From Aminipila butyrica (GTDB lineage: Bacteria > Bacillota > Clostridia > Peptostreptococcales > Anaerovoracaceae), in assembly GCF_010669305.1 (NCBI RefSeq), contig NZ_CP048649.1:1116001-1180000 (forward strand): a stretch of DNA of 64,000 nucleotides, written 5' to 3'. Numbering within the stretch: position 1 is the first letter of the stretch; each line of letters opens with the position of its first letter. The position numbers and the translations under genes were made by a program. The notes under the pieces are model-generated. The model did not search any database and had not been told where the DNA came from. It saw only the letters and a list, made by a program, of their open reading frames with translations. Of this stretch, positions 52,169 through 64,000 are shown piece after piece.

Positions 52169-52852
52169 ATGCAGATGCAGGCCCTTGGACTAGTTGAAAC
52201 AAAAGGTTTAATCGCCGCTATTGAAAGTGCAGATGCCATGCTGAAGGCAGCCAATGTGCAGCTGGTAGACAGAGTATTTGTAAAAGGCGGTCTGGTGACC
52301 ATCATTATAGAGGGAGATGTAGGAGCTGTTAAGGCAGCGACCGATGCAGGAGCAGCTGCTGCCATGAGAGTTGGCGAGCTGATTTCCGTACACGTAATCC
52401 CGAGACCGCATGAAGAAGTGGGAAAGACTATCATCTATCCGACTTCAAAAAAAAAAATAACGAACAGTGAAGACGAAAGCTTTTCTGGATCAGACGACGA
52501 GACTGCCCCTGAAGCAGATACCGAAGCCCAGGAAACCATAGAGGCAATCATAGAAAATAAAGAAGAAATCAGCAAAAAAACCGAGGCAGTTATCACCCCA
52601 GCAGCTTCCAGCGAAGGCGAAGAAGCGGATGCGGATAACAGTCAGTATGCAGAACTTCACAAAGAAGATTTAGACAAGCTGGCCAAGGAAAAGGGTGTAG
52701 AAAAGGTTGTGGCTGTTTTAGAAAAGCAAAAAGTGACTAAGCTGAGAAACCTGGCCCGGGAATACAAGGATTTGGGCATTGCCGGAAGAATGATTTCCAA
52801 AGCCGATAAAAACGCTTTGATTGATGCATTCAATAAGCATTACGGCAAATAA
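52169..52852 (+). CDS. BMC-H shell protein with long acidic linker and Rho_N-like C-terminal domain
   Basis: 227 aa, ATG 52169 behind AAGGAGG. Residues 1-88 are a standard BMC domain. Residues about 90-170 are a Glu/Asp/Ser-rich, probably disordered linker that contains a lysine run. Residues about 172-227 carry LHKEDLDKLAKEKGV and KLRNLAREYKDLGIAG with a final KNALIDAF, resembling the Rho N-terminal/SAP-like helical fold. Extended BMC-H proteins such as EutK carry nucleic-acid-binding tails, so binding of RNA, DNA or a partner protein is possible. Confidence 0.85.
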   Translation: MQMQALGLVETKGLIAAIESADAMLKAANVQLVDRVFVKGGLVTIIIEGDVGAVKAATDAGAAAAMRVGELISVHVIPRPHEEVGKTIIYPTSKKKITNSEDESFSGSDDETAPEADTEAQETIEAIIENKEEISKKTEAVITPAASSEGEEADADNSQYAELHKEDLDKLAKEKGVEKVVAVLEKQKVTKLRNLAREYKDLGIAGRMISKADKNALIDAFNKHYGK

Positions 52853-52919
52853 AAGAGCAAGCTAGAAGACTAAACAATATATAGAAATGAAAGAGAGAAA
52901 GGAAAGGAGGAATCACAAA

Positions 52920-54536
52920 ATGGAAAATTTTGATTATGATCTACGTTCCGTACAAGAGGTGAGAAATCTGGCTCGTCTGGGTAAAGTGGCTACTGACAAA
53001 CTGGCTGCCTACACAGGAGAACAGATTGACAAGATTCTGAAAAACATGGTTCGAGTAGCGGAGGAAAATGCAGTATGCCTGGCACAGATGGCGGTGGAAG
53101 AGACCGGATTTGGTAAGGCGGCAGATAAGACCTATAAGAACCATCTGGCATCTACTATCTTGTATAACGCAATCAAAGACATGAAGACGATTGGTGTGAT
53201 TCAGGAAGATGTAGTAAATCAGATTATAGAGGTAGCTGATCCAGTGGGTCTGGTAATGGGTATCATTCCATCCACTAACCCGACTTCCACCGTAATCTAT
53301 AAGGCTATGATTGCCATTAAGGCAAGAAATGCCATCGTATTCTCTCCGCATCCTTCCGCAGCAAAGTGTACCATGAAGGCCACGGAACTGATGTACAAGG
53401 CAGCCGTAGAGGCAGGAGCACCTGAAAACTGTATCAGCTGTATCTCCATGCCATCCATGGCAGCCACAGACGAGCTGATGCACGCCAAGGAAGTAGCCAT
53501 CATCATCGCCACCGGCGGTCCAGGTATGGTCAAGGCTGCATACAGTGCAGGTAAGCCGGCATTAGGTGTAGGTGCAGGAAACTCTCCGGCTTACATTGAA
53601 AGAACGGCAAACATTCAGAAGGCTGTTACTAATATCATGGCCAGCAAGACCTTTGACAACGGCACCATCTGTGCATCAGAGCAGTCCATTATCTGCGAAG
53701 AGTGCAACCGGGATGCCGTCGTAGCAGAGTTCAAGAACCAAGGTGGATACTTCATGACAGCAGAAGAAACCGCCAAGGTTTGCAAGCTGCTGTTCAAGAA
53801 CGGCCATGCCATGAACGCCAAGTTTGTAGGACGGTCTGCTGAGGTTATCGCCGAGGGCGCAGGCATCAGCATTCCAGCTGGAACCAGAGTGCTGATTGGT
53901 GAGCAGGGCGGCGTAGGTGACGGATATCCCCTTTCTTTTGAAAAGCTGACTTGTGTATTAGGTTTCTACACCGTAAAAGATTGGCATGAAGCTTGTGAGT
54001 TGAGCATCGCATTGCTGCAAAACGGCATCGGTCACACCATGAGCTTACACACAGAAGATCGAGATGTTGTGATGAAGTTTGCAGCTAAGCCAGCTTCTAG
54101 AATTCTGGTAAACACCGGCGGAAGCATGGGTGGAACAGGTGCCAGCACAGGACTGATGCCAGCCTTCACCTTGGGCTGCGGAACATGGGGCGGAAGTGCT
54201 ACTTCTGAAAACGTAACACCGTTGCACCTAGTAAACATCAAGCGAGTGGCATATGGCCTAAAGGACTGCGCAACTCTGGCAGCAGATGATGCAACCTTCA
54301 ACCACCCAGAAATCACTGGAAGCTGCGGCGGAAGTTCCGTATCTCCAGCTGCATGCGGTGGCTGCGGCGGAAGCACAGGCGCATTCAGCCCGGCTCAGTA
54401 TGCAGCTATGGGCGCGGCTCTCAATGCTGGCGCTTGTCTGGATACACCGAGCGGAGTTCCTCAGGAACGAGAAATCACTCAGGATGATTTGATGGATTTA
54501 GTAAACCACTTAGTAAATGCGATGAAAGGAGAGTAA
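52920..54536 (+). CDS. CoA-acylating acetaldehyde dehydrogenase, encapsulated (PduP/CutF-like)
   Basis: 538 aa, ATG 52920 with GGAAAGGAGG 9 nt upstream. Turns acetaldehyde from CutC into acetyl-CoA, making NADH. Catalytic Cys251 in TFDNGTICASEQ is present, as are the NAD-binding STNPTSTVIYKAM and the C-terminal GCGTWGGS. The tail is unusual: a Cys/Gly/Ser-rich linker (about 468-495) leads to an amphipathic helix (TQDDLMDLVNHLVNAM) typical of core-targeting peptides. Immediately followed by pduL. Confidence 0.93.
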   Translation: MENFDYDLRSVQEVRNLARLGKVATDKLAAYTGEQIDKILKNMVRVAEENAVCLAQMAVEETGFGKAADKTYKNHLASTILYNAIKDMKTIGVIQEDVVNQIIEVADPVGLVMGIIPSTNPTSTVIYKAMIAIKARNAIVFSPHPSAAKCTMKATELMYKAAVEAGAPENCISCISMPSMAATDELMHAKEVAIIIATGGPGMVKAAYSAGKPALGVGAGNSPAYIERTANIQKAVTNIMASKTFDNGTICASEQSIICEECNRDAVVAEFKNQGGYFMTAEETAKVCKLLFKNGHAMNAKFVGRSAEVIAEGAGISIPAGTRVLIGEQGGVGDGYPLSFEKLTCVLGFYTVKDWHEACELSIALLQNGIGHTMSLHTEDRDVVMKFAAKPASRILVNTGGSMGGTGASTGLMPAFTLGCGTWGGSATSENVTPLHLVNIKRVAYGLKDCATLAADDATFNHPEITGSCGGSSVSPAACGGCGGSTGAFSPAQYAAMGAALNAGACLDTPSGVPQEREITQDDLMDLVNHLVNAMKGE

Positions 54537-54537
54537 G

Positions 54538-55185
54538 ATGGATAAAAGTGAAGCTGTATTAAAACTTTTACTGGAAGCTGTACAAAGCAGTATCGCCGGA
54601 CAGGCGCAGCAGGAAAGCAATGAGATTCCGGTAGGGGTTTCAAACAGGCACATCCACCTTTCTCAGTCCGATTTAAACAGCTTGTTTGGCGAAGGCTGCC
54701 AGTTGACCAAGATGAAGGAGCTGTCTCAGCCAGGGCAATATGCCTGCAAGGAGACGGTGACCATTTGCGGTCCAAAGGGAGCGATTGAAAAGGTCCGGGT
54801 ATTAGGACCGGTAAGAAGCAAGACCCAGGTAGAAGTGCTGACAGGAGACTGCTTTAAGCTGGGCGTACCCGCTCAGGCCAGGCTGTCAGGTGAACTGACC
54901 GGTACGCCGGGAATCACTATCATCGGGCCGAAGGGTTCTGTGCAGACCACAGAGGGCTTAATTGTTGCGCAGAGGCACATTCACATGACACCGGCAGACG
55001 CTCAGCGTTTTGGTGTAGCAGATGGGCAGACGGTGAGCATCAAGGCAGGAGGACCAAAGGGCGGTATCTACAGCAATGTAGCGGTACGGGCCAATGATGC
55101 GTCCGCCCTGGAATGTCACTTAGATACGGAAGAAGCCAATGCCATGGGCCTTGGTTCATCCGCAAAGATTACTATTGTAAAATAA
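54538..55185 (+). CDS. pduL: PduL-type phosphotransacylase
   Basis: 215 aa, begins one base after the dehydrogenase stop. Converts acetyl-CoA to acetyl-phosphate, recycling CoA inside the shell. Two PduL repeats with zinc-ligand motifs: VSNRHIHLS (about 34-42) and AQRHIHMTP (about 142-150). The N-terminal helix (KSEAVLKLLLEAVQSS) is a likely encapsulation peptide. Confidence 0.95.
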   Translation: MDKSEAVLKLLLEAVQSSIAGQAQQESNEIPVGVSNRHIHLSQSDLNSLFGEGCQLTKMKELSQPGQYACKETVTICGPKGAIEKVRVLGPVRSKTQVEVLTGDCFKLGVPAQARLSGELTGTPGITIIGPKGSVQTTEGLIVAQRHIHMTPADAQRFGVADGQTVSIKAGGPKGGIYSNVAVRANDASALECHLDTEEANAMGLGSSAKITIVK

Positions 55186-55206
55186 TACGATTCATAGATT
55201 AAATCT

Positions 55207-55295
55207 GATCAAACAAGTTTGATCACTGCGGCGTTGCCGTAAGGAAAATAGTAGTGAATAAATCACAAATCAACAATGCTTTTCATTTGTGATTT
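55207..55295 (+). other. Two intercistronic hairpins before the last shell gene
   Basis: GATCAAAC/GTTTGATC (55207-55224) and a perfect 11-bp stem AAATCACAAAT/ATTTGTGATTT (55260-55270 with 55285-55295). Neither is followed by a T-run. They fill the 162-bp gap between pduL and the last BMC-H gene. Confidence 0.55.
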
Positions 55296-55347
55296 AGATA
55301 ATTTATTAATTATTAAAAATGAAATGAATTTTTAGGAGGATTTAAAA

Positions 55348-55632
55348 ATGAAATATGATGCATTAGGAATGATTGAAACAAAGGGTTTAGTAGGTTCTAT
55401 CGAAGCAGCAGATGCGATGGTAAAGGCAGCAAACGTAACGCTGATCGGTAAGGAATTCGTAGGCGGCGGACTGGTAACTGTTATGGTAAGAGGAGACGTA
55501 GGAGCTGTTAAGGCTGCTACAGATGCCGGTGCAGCAGCAGCGCAGAGAGTTGGCGAGTTGATTTCAGTACATGTAATCCCTAGACCACATGCTGAAGTGG
55601 AGACAATTCTGCCAGCAGTAAAAGAAAAATAA
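55348..55632 (+). CDS. BMC-H microcompartment shell protein
   Basis: 94 aa, ATG 55348 behind TAGGAGGA. Canonical BMC-H (ALGMIETKGLVGSIEAADAM, then VRGDVGAVKAATDAGAAAA and VIPRPH). Closest in this window to the BMC part of the 52169 protein. The hairpins in front and the strong ribosome site suggest it is a main facet protein. Last gene of the operon. Confidence 0.94.
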   Translation: MKYDALGMIETKGLVGSIEAADAMVKAANVTLIGKEFVGGGLVTVMVRGDVGAVKAATDAGAAAAQRVGELISVHVIPRPHAEVETILPAVKEK

Positions 55633-55660
55633 GGACAGCTGGACATACGTCAGCAAAAGG

Positions 55661-55689
55661 AAAAGACAGCCCATCCGGGCTGTCTTTTT
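55661..55689 (+). terminator. Operon-end intrinsic terminator
   Basis: AAAGACAGCCC/GGGCTGTCTTT stem, ATCC loop, T-run. Confidence 0.92.
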
Positions 55690-55695
55690 GTGTGG

Positions 55696-55724
55696 TTGTG
55701 AGCTGTTACTCATTATGGTAGAAT
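55696..55724 (+). promoter_or_regulatory. Promoter for the hypothetical gene at 55774
   Basis: TTGTGA (55696-55701), 17-bp spacer, TAGAAT (55719-55724), 49 bp before the start. Confidence 0.5.
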
Positions 55725-55773
55725 AATAACCAGAAAATTATGGATGGAAGGTTTTTACTTAGGGGGATAAAAA

Positions 55774-56553
55774 ATGAGGATAAGTGCAGTAAATGATTTT
55801 AATGTAGTCCGGCCGCAGGTACAAGATACAAAGGCAATTTCTTTTGATTCTTTTGAAAGCATTTTATATGATCAAGGGCATAAATCATCCGTTGAAGAAA
55901 TGTTTAGCAATATATTTCCTACATATAATGTATCCTGTAAAATCGGAAATTGCGATGTATCAAGCGCTGACTGGCAAAGAAATGACTTTCCTTCCTGGAG
56001 ATTTTTCGATGACAAGACAAAAGCGGAGGAACTCAATAGTTGGAAATCTTCAGGGACTGACACTTCTTTTTCGGACAAAAGTATACTAAATGCTTGGAAT
56101 CGGACAGATAATAGAAAGATGGTTATTATAATACCAGATGAATTAGCTGCAAAAATGCAATCAAATCCAAGTTACGCTAAGCAAGTTTTAGATAAGGTGT
56201 ATTCTTGGCAAATAAACCATGCGGCCTTAGAACAGTCCTTGTCCGAAGGATATGGGTATGATGGTCCATTATCTAATTTTGAAGATAGCTATTTATTAAA
56301 ACTAGATAAAGAAGGAAACGTATCGGATTATGTTGTAACTGGACCGGGCTATGATAGTTCTTTCAAAACAGAAGAGCGATCCCCGTCTGCGGATAATCCG
56401 ATTTTAAAAACGAAGAAGAGGATAAACCCAGAATCAGAGCCTGTTAAGAGCCAGGCGATTCTTGGGGAAAACATCTCAGAGAGGCGATTATATGACTATC
56501 CTTCTGCGGTAGGCATATTAGCAGCAGCTTGGTTGCGTAAAAAACAAATATAG
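55774..56553 (+). CDS. Hypothetical protein, A/T-rich
   Basis: 259 aa, ATG 55774 behind AGGGGG. Soluble, no signal peptide or membrane helix. The middle contains RKMVIIIPDELAAKMQSNP and a helix-rich stretch, then a low-complexity polar tail. It may belong to an uncharacterised Clostridia family. Base composition is more A/T-rich than the cut operon, hinting at a separate origin. Function unknown. Confidence 0.7.
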   Translation: MRISAVNDFNVVRPQVQDTKAISFDSFESILYDQGHKSSVEEMFSNIFPTYNVSCKIGNCDVSSADWQRNDFPSWRFFDDKTKAEELNSWKSSGTDTSFSDKSILNAWNRTDNRKMVIIIPDELAAKMQSNPSYAKQVLDKVYSWQINHAALEQSLSEGYGYDGPLSNFEDSYLLKLDKEGNVSDYVVTGPGYDSSFKTEERSPSADNPILKTKKRINPESEPVKSQAILGENISERRLYDYPSAVGILAAAWLRKKQI

Positions 56554-56641
56554 GGATATAATAGATATGCAGGCAAGTTTCGTCAATGAATACGATGTTA
56601 AATCTGCTGATATAAAAAATTTGTAAAATTTGAGAAAAATA

Positions 56642-56767
56642 TTGACAAGATTGATGAAATTTGCTATCATGTAATAACTGTCTCACAAAACAGTTTATAC
56701 TAAAGTTTAGATTGTTTGAACAAATTTGAAAAAAGATATTGACAAATTTGTAAAGAGATGGTATACT
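56642..56767 (+). promoter_or_regulatory. Tandem rRNA promoters P1 and P2
   Basis: P1: TTGACA (56642-56647), 17 bp, TATCAT (56665-56670). P2: TTGACA (56739-56744), 17 bp, TATACT (56762-56767). The stretch from 56768 to 57045 is the rRNA leader, with no gene. Confidence 0.85.
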
Positions 56768-57045
56768 TGAAAAGTTCCGTTAATGCGGGACATGAACCTT
56801 GAAAACTTCATAGTGTAAAAGAATTAGTCAAGAGAATATTAAGTTATTCTCCAAACTAAGTACAATCAATCAGCATGATTGGTAAGATAACCAAACTTGT
56901 TTTGGAAGTCAACGTACAATTTCTTAAAAACAATAATTCTAGGATTTACGGAAACGTGAAGAATAGAACAAGCAAACGCAAATGTGTTTAGCTTGAGTCG
57001 AAAGACAAACTTGATTTGAATCAGAGCAATCTGACTTAAATACCA

Positions 57046-58570
<1,525 letters not shown>

Positions 58571-58600
58571 AGACTAACTTTTACACTATGAGTTTTATAT

Positions 58601-58676
58601 GGGGAATTAGCTCAGCTGGGAGAGCACCTGCCTTGCACGCAGGGGGTCAAGGGTTCGATCCCCTTATTCTCCACCA
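58601..58676 (+). tRNA. tRNA-Ala (TGC)
   Basis: 76 nt cloverleaf: acceptor GGGGAAT/ATTCTCC, D-loop AGCTCAGCTGGGAGAGC, anticodon TGC, T-loop GGTTCGATCCC and encoded CCA. It lies in the 16S-23S spacer; no tRNA-Ile is seen there. Confidence 0.97.
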
Positions 58677-58950
58677 GAACTTCAAAAGAAGTTCTAAGCG
58701 TACTTTGAAAACTGAATAATATGCAAATAAATATCAGAAGTGTTAATAACACACAAAAATAGATACGAAATCGAGGTTATCGAAAGATAACAAAAGAACA
58801 GTTAAACTAAGACAAGTCTTTTTAGAATTGTTAAGGGGAAACTACGATTTCAACCGAGAAACCAGAAGAAATGCAAGTCTTTACACAAGTGTGAATGACG
58901 AAGTTTCTTAACAAACTAAATCCTGTTTAACGCTAAACAGGTAAATTGCT

Positions 58951-61844
<2,894 letters not shown>

Positions 61845-61924
61845 AATGGTTTCAAGGAAAAATCTGATAGAACAATGTATATTATTCAGTTTTGAGAGTA
61901 CGCTCTCAAGTAAACAAGCTAGAA

Positions 61925-62041
61925 TCTAGTGACAATAGCGAGGAGGCTCCACCTGTTCCCATCTCGAACACAGTAGTTAAGCTCCTTAGCGCCGATGATA
62001 CTTGGCGGGCAGCTGCCTGGGAAAGTAGGACGTTGCTAGTT
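61925..62041 (+). rRNA. rrf: 5S ribosomal RNA
   Basis: Terminal helix CTAGTGAC (61926) pairs with GTTGCTAG (ending 62039). The internal CCACCTGTTCCCATCTCGAA segment is the universal 5S core. About 80 bp after 23S. Confidence 0.95.
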
Positions 62042-62044
62042 TGA

Positions 62045-62079
62045 GAAAAAAGACATTCCAAAAGGGATGTCTTTTTTCT
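62045..62079 (+). terminator. rRNA operon terminator
   Basis: AAAAGACATTCC/GGGATGTCTTTT stem with A-rich loop and T-run, just after 5S. Confidence 0.92.
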
Positions 62080-62253
62080 ATGGTTAGAGATTGTTGACAT
62101 ACTTTACAGATCTGTGCTGCTCCCCAAGTATCCACAGAGGCGGGCAGGTGCGTATTTTGCGCAGCTTTAGCTGCAATGGAAAATACGACAGCGAAAGAAG
62201 GGAAGCGACTGTATGAAAAAACCGCCATTTGGCGGTTTCATACGATTTATATT

Positions 62254-62955
62254 CTAGAGGGTTTCATACAACCACAAATTCAACGCTTCCAGCTGCTCTG
62301 GTGTATGAAAGTAATGCTTGGCATCCTCGACAAGTTTTAATTCACAGGAAAACTGCTCTTTAAATTGAAGAATGCGATCCTTTTCACATACTTCATCCTC
62401 ACTGCCATAAAGTATGAGCGTGGGGATATTCCAGTCCGTAATCGGATGTGCTTTTACATAGCAATAATAGTCCCAATACAACGTTTGACCTATAGGTGTG
62501 GCGATGGTTTGCTCAGCCTCTAGCTGTTCTTCCGTAATATTAAACCACTTCATTATGTTTTCAATCATGCGGCCCATATCTACTAGAGGAGAAAGAAACC
62601 ATACCTTCTCTATATTTTCTTGTTGATAGGCTAATAGGCTGAAATAGGCACCCATGCTGTTGGCAAACAAGTAGAGGTGAGGCCACCTTCCTTTTGCATG
62701 GGTCATGATTTTATTTAGATCTTTGATATAGGGTTCCACCTTGCAAGGAGGATTTTCTGATGCTCGGTCTCCGTGCTGGGGCAAGTCAAAGCTTAGCACT
62801 TGATATCCCTTGGGAACAGCCTTCTTTGCCAGGATCTCAATGGGGATATCCGTTTTATTTGACATATTTCCATGAACGGCTATCATCACCTTGTCCTGCG
62901 GCGGACCCCAGAGAGCAGCGGGGATGCCATCTATTTCAAACAATTCTTGTTGCAT
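62254..62955 (-). CDS. Alpha/beta-hydrolase
   Basis: 233 aa from ATG 62955 (GGAG is 11 nt upstream; an upstream in-frame start would add about 19 residues and is less likely). Oxyanion motif HGNMSNKTD, nucleophile elbow FANSMGAYF with Ser, the Asp in ILYGSEDEV, and the terminal His in DAKHYFHTPEQ complete a catalytic triad. Substrate unknown. It lies 56 bp after the ProB-like gene on the same strand and may be co-transcribed. Confidence 0.85.
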   Translation of the reverse strand: MQQELFEIDGIPAALWGPPQDKVMIAVHGNMSNKTDIPIEILAKKAVPKGYQVLSFDLPQHGDRASENPPCKVEPYIKDLNKIMTHAKGRWPHLYLFANSMGAYFSLLAYQQENIEKVWFLSPLVDMGRMIENIMKWFNITEEQLEAEQTIATPIGQTLYWDYYCYVKAHPITDWNIPTLILYGSEDEVCEKDRILQFKEQFSCELKLVEDAKHYFHTPEQLEALNLWLYETL

Positions 62956-63011
62956 AACATGATTGCTCCTATTAATTTCTTTGCCAGAAAGAAAGCTACT
63001 TTCTGGTGGCA

Positions 63012-63809
63012 TTATGCCTTACCTACAAATAAAGTCCCAATCTGCTCCCCTTTAACAATGTCATATAGGGCCGAAGGGTTCTTGCCATTGGTGACAATGG
63101 TATCAATGCCTTGAGCAGTGGCCAGCTTTGCAGCATCCAGCTTTGTCTTCATGCCTCCAGTGCCTCGACGGGAGCCGGCGCCTCCGGCTAATGATTGTAA
63201 GTTTTCATCAATAGTGGTCACCTGTTGGATCAGCTCTGCATTGGCATATAGGCGAGGGTCTCTGTCATAAAAGCCATCAATGTCTGAAAGGATAATTAAC
63301 TTTTGGGCACGGCAGAGAACAGCTACTATGGCGGAGAGCATATCATTGTCACCAAAAAGCCGGTCTGCCGACTGAATTTCTGTATAGCTGACCGAATCAT
63401 TTTCGTTAACGATAGGAATAATGCCCATTTCCAGCAGCGCATCGAAGGTATTAATCAGGTTTTCCTTTTTTTCCTCAACCTCCATGTCTTCTGCATTCAG
63501 CAGAATCTGAGCGATGGTTTTGTCATAATCGCTGAAAAATTTATCGTATAGGTACATAATACTGCACTGACCAACAGCGGCAGCAGCCTGCTTCAAGCGC
63601 AAACTGGAGGGCCGGGTCTTCATGCGCAGCTTATTAGCCCCTACGGCGATAGCCCCAGAAGACACTAAAATAATTTCGTAGCCCAAGTTCTGTATATCCG
63701 ACAGGACGCAAGCCAGCCGATCAAAGGAACGCAGGTTATTTTCACCAATTTCGTTGGTCAGGGAGGAGGTTCCCACTTTAACCACGATTCGATTCTTGTA
63801 TAGTCCCAT
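63012..63809 (-). CDS. proB: Glutamate 5-kinase
   Basis: 265 aa from ATG 63809, behind GAGGTG. First step of proline synthesis: ATP-dependent phosphorylation of glutamate. Kinase motifs: VVKVGTSSLT, VSSGAIAVGANKL, PIVNENDSVSY, FGDNDMLSA and GTGGMKTKLDAA. It lacks the C-terminal PUA domain found in longer ProB proteins, as in some Firmicutes. No proA is visible in the window. Confidence 0.94.
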   Translation of the reverse strand: MGLYKNRIVVKVGTSSLTNEIGENNLRSFDRLACVLSDIQNLGYEIILVSSGAIAVGANKLRMKTRPSSLRLKQAAAAVGQCSIMYLYDKFFSDYDKTIAQILLNAEDMEVEEKKENLINTFDALLEMGIIPIVNENDSVSYTEIQSADRLFGDNDMLSAIVAVLCRAQKLIILSDIDGFYDRDPRLYANAELIQQVTTIDENLQSLAGGAGSRRGTGGMKTKLDAAKLATAQGIDTIVTNGKNPSALYDIVKGEQIGTLFVGKA

Positions 63810-63940
63810 ATTACACCTCATTTTTTATCTTAATCTTGAAATCTTACTAGAAAAAGCATATCATAAGCATAACAATAACAAAAGTGAATCTTTAGCATGA
63901 TAAGCATTACAAAATCAGATGAATAATAGGGGGAGCACTC

Positions 63941-64000
63941 ATGGATATGAATCTGCAAAAATATAGGGCTTTTGTAAAGACCGTGGAATATGGCAGCTTT
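63941..64000 (+). CDS. LysR-family regulator, 3' partial
   Basis: Only 20 codons remain before the window ends. ATG 63941 follows AGGGGGAG. The start, MDMNLQKYRAF then VEYGSF, matches the first helix of LysR HTH domains. Divergent from proB; its target is unknown. Confidence 0.75.
   Translation, partial: MDMNLQKYRAFVKTVEYGSF

Overview
The window looks like a chromosomal segment of an anaerobic Clostridia member. Evidence: S-layer-homology (SLH) surface proteins, an oxygen-sensitive glycyl-radical pathway, sigma-54 regulation, diguanylate cyclases, strong Gram-positive Shine-Dalgarno sites and lipoproteins. A complete 16S-tRNA(Ala)-23S-5S operon lies at 57046-62041; I cannot place it to genus by eye. 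A family XIII / Anaerovoracaceae-like relative is a guess.

Layout. 2-2545: 3' part of a subtilisin-SLH protein. 2727-6225: ZnuABC-type zinc uptake with two small accessory proteins. 6364-9228: two GGDEF proteins. 9257-9931 (-): B3/4-domain protein. 10230-18822: amino-acid metabolism (aminotransferase, ornithine cyclodeaminase family, a frameshifted PhzF-like gene, flavoprotein), a divergent sigma-54 enhancer-binding regulator, then a permease and a RocB-like peptidase behind a good -24/-12 promoter with a palindromic upstream site. 18880-19140: a compact type I toxin-antitoxin-like locus. 19212-25285: heterodimeric ABC exporter (-), MarR regulator, two QueG-like iron-sulfur proteins. 25470-27484: a YyaL-type gene broken at its CHWC motif by a 20-bp insertion containing an inverted repeat. 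27645-34601: copper-amine-oxidase-like secreted protein, a two-component system and a large SLH protein preceded by two tiny ORFs.

The most interesting part is 34754-55632. A MerR regulator with a GyrI-like ligand domain and an SMR exporter precede two transcription units whose promoters match at 30 of 33 positions and share a 20-bp -35/-10 spacer, the over-long spacing typical of MerR-activated promoters. The first unit encodes a secreted, SLH-anchored PHP (CehA/McbA-like) metallohydrolase. The second is an operon of about 16 kb for choline breakdown in a bacterial microcompartment: DMT permease, shell proteins of BMC-H, BMC-T and BMC-P types, choline TMA-lyase CutC with all diagnostic residues, activase CutD, two aldehyde dehydrogenases (one with its catalytic Cys replaced by Ser), PduL, EutQ-, EutP- and EutT-like proteins, and PduS/PduT-like electron carriers, but no alcohol dehydrogenase. 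I infer one regulon in which a cell-surface hydrolase may release choline (or another quaternary amine), the permease imports it, and the microcompartment ferments it to trimethylamine and acetyl-phosphate.

The right end holds a minus-strand hydrolase and glutamate 5-kinase and the first codons of a LysR regulator.
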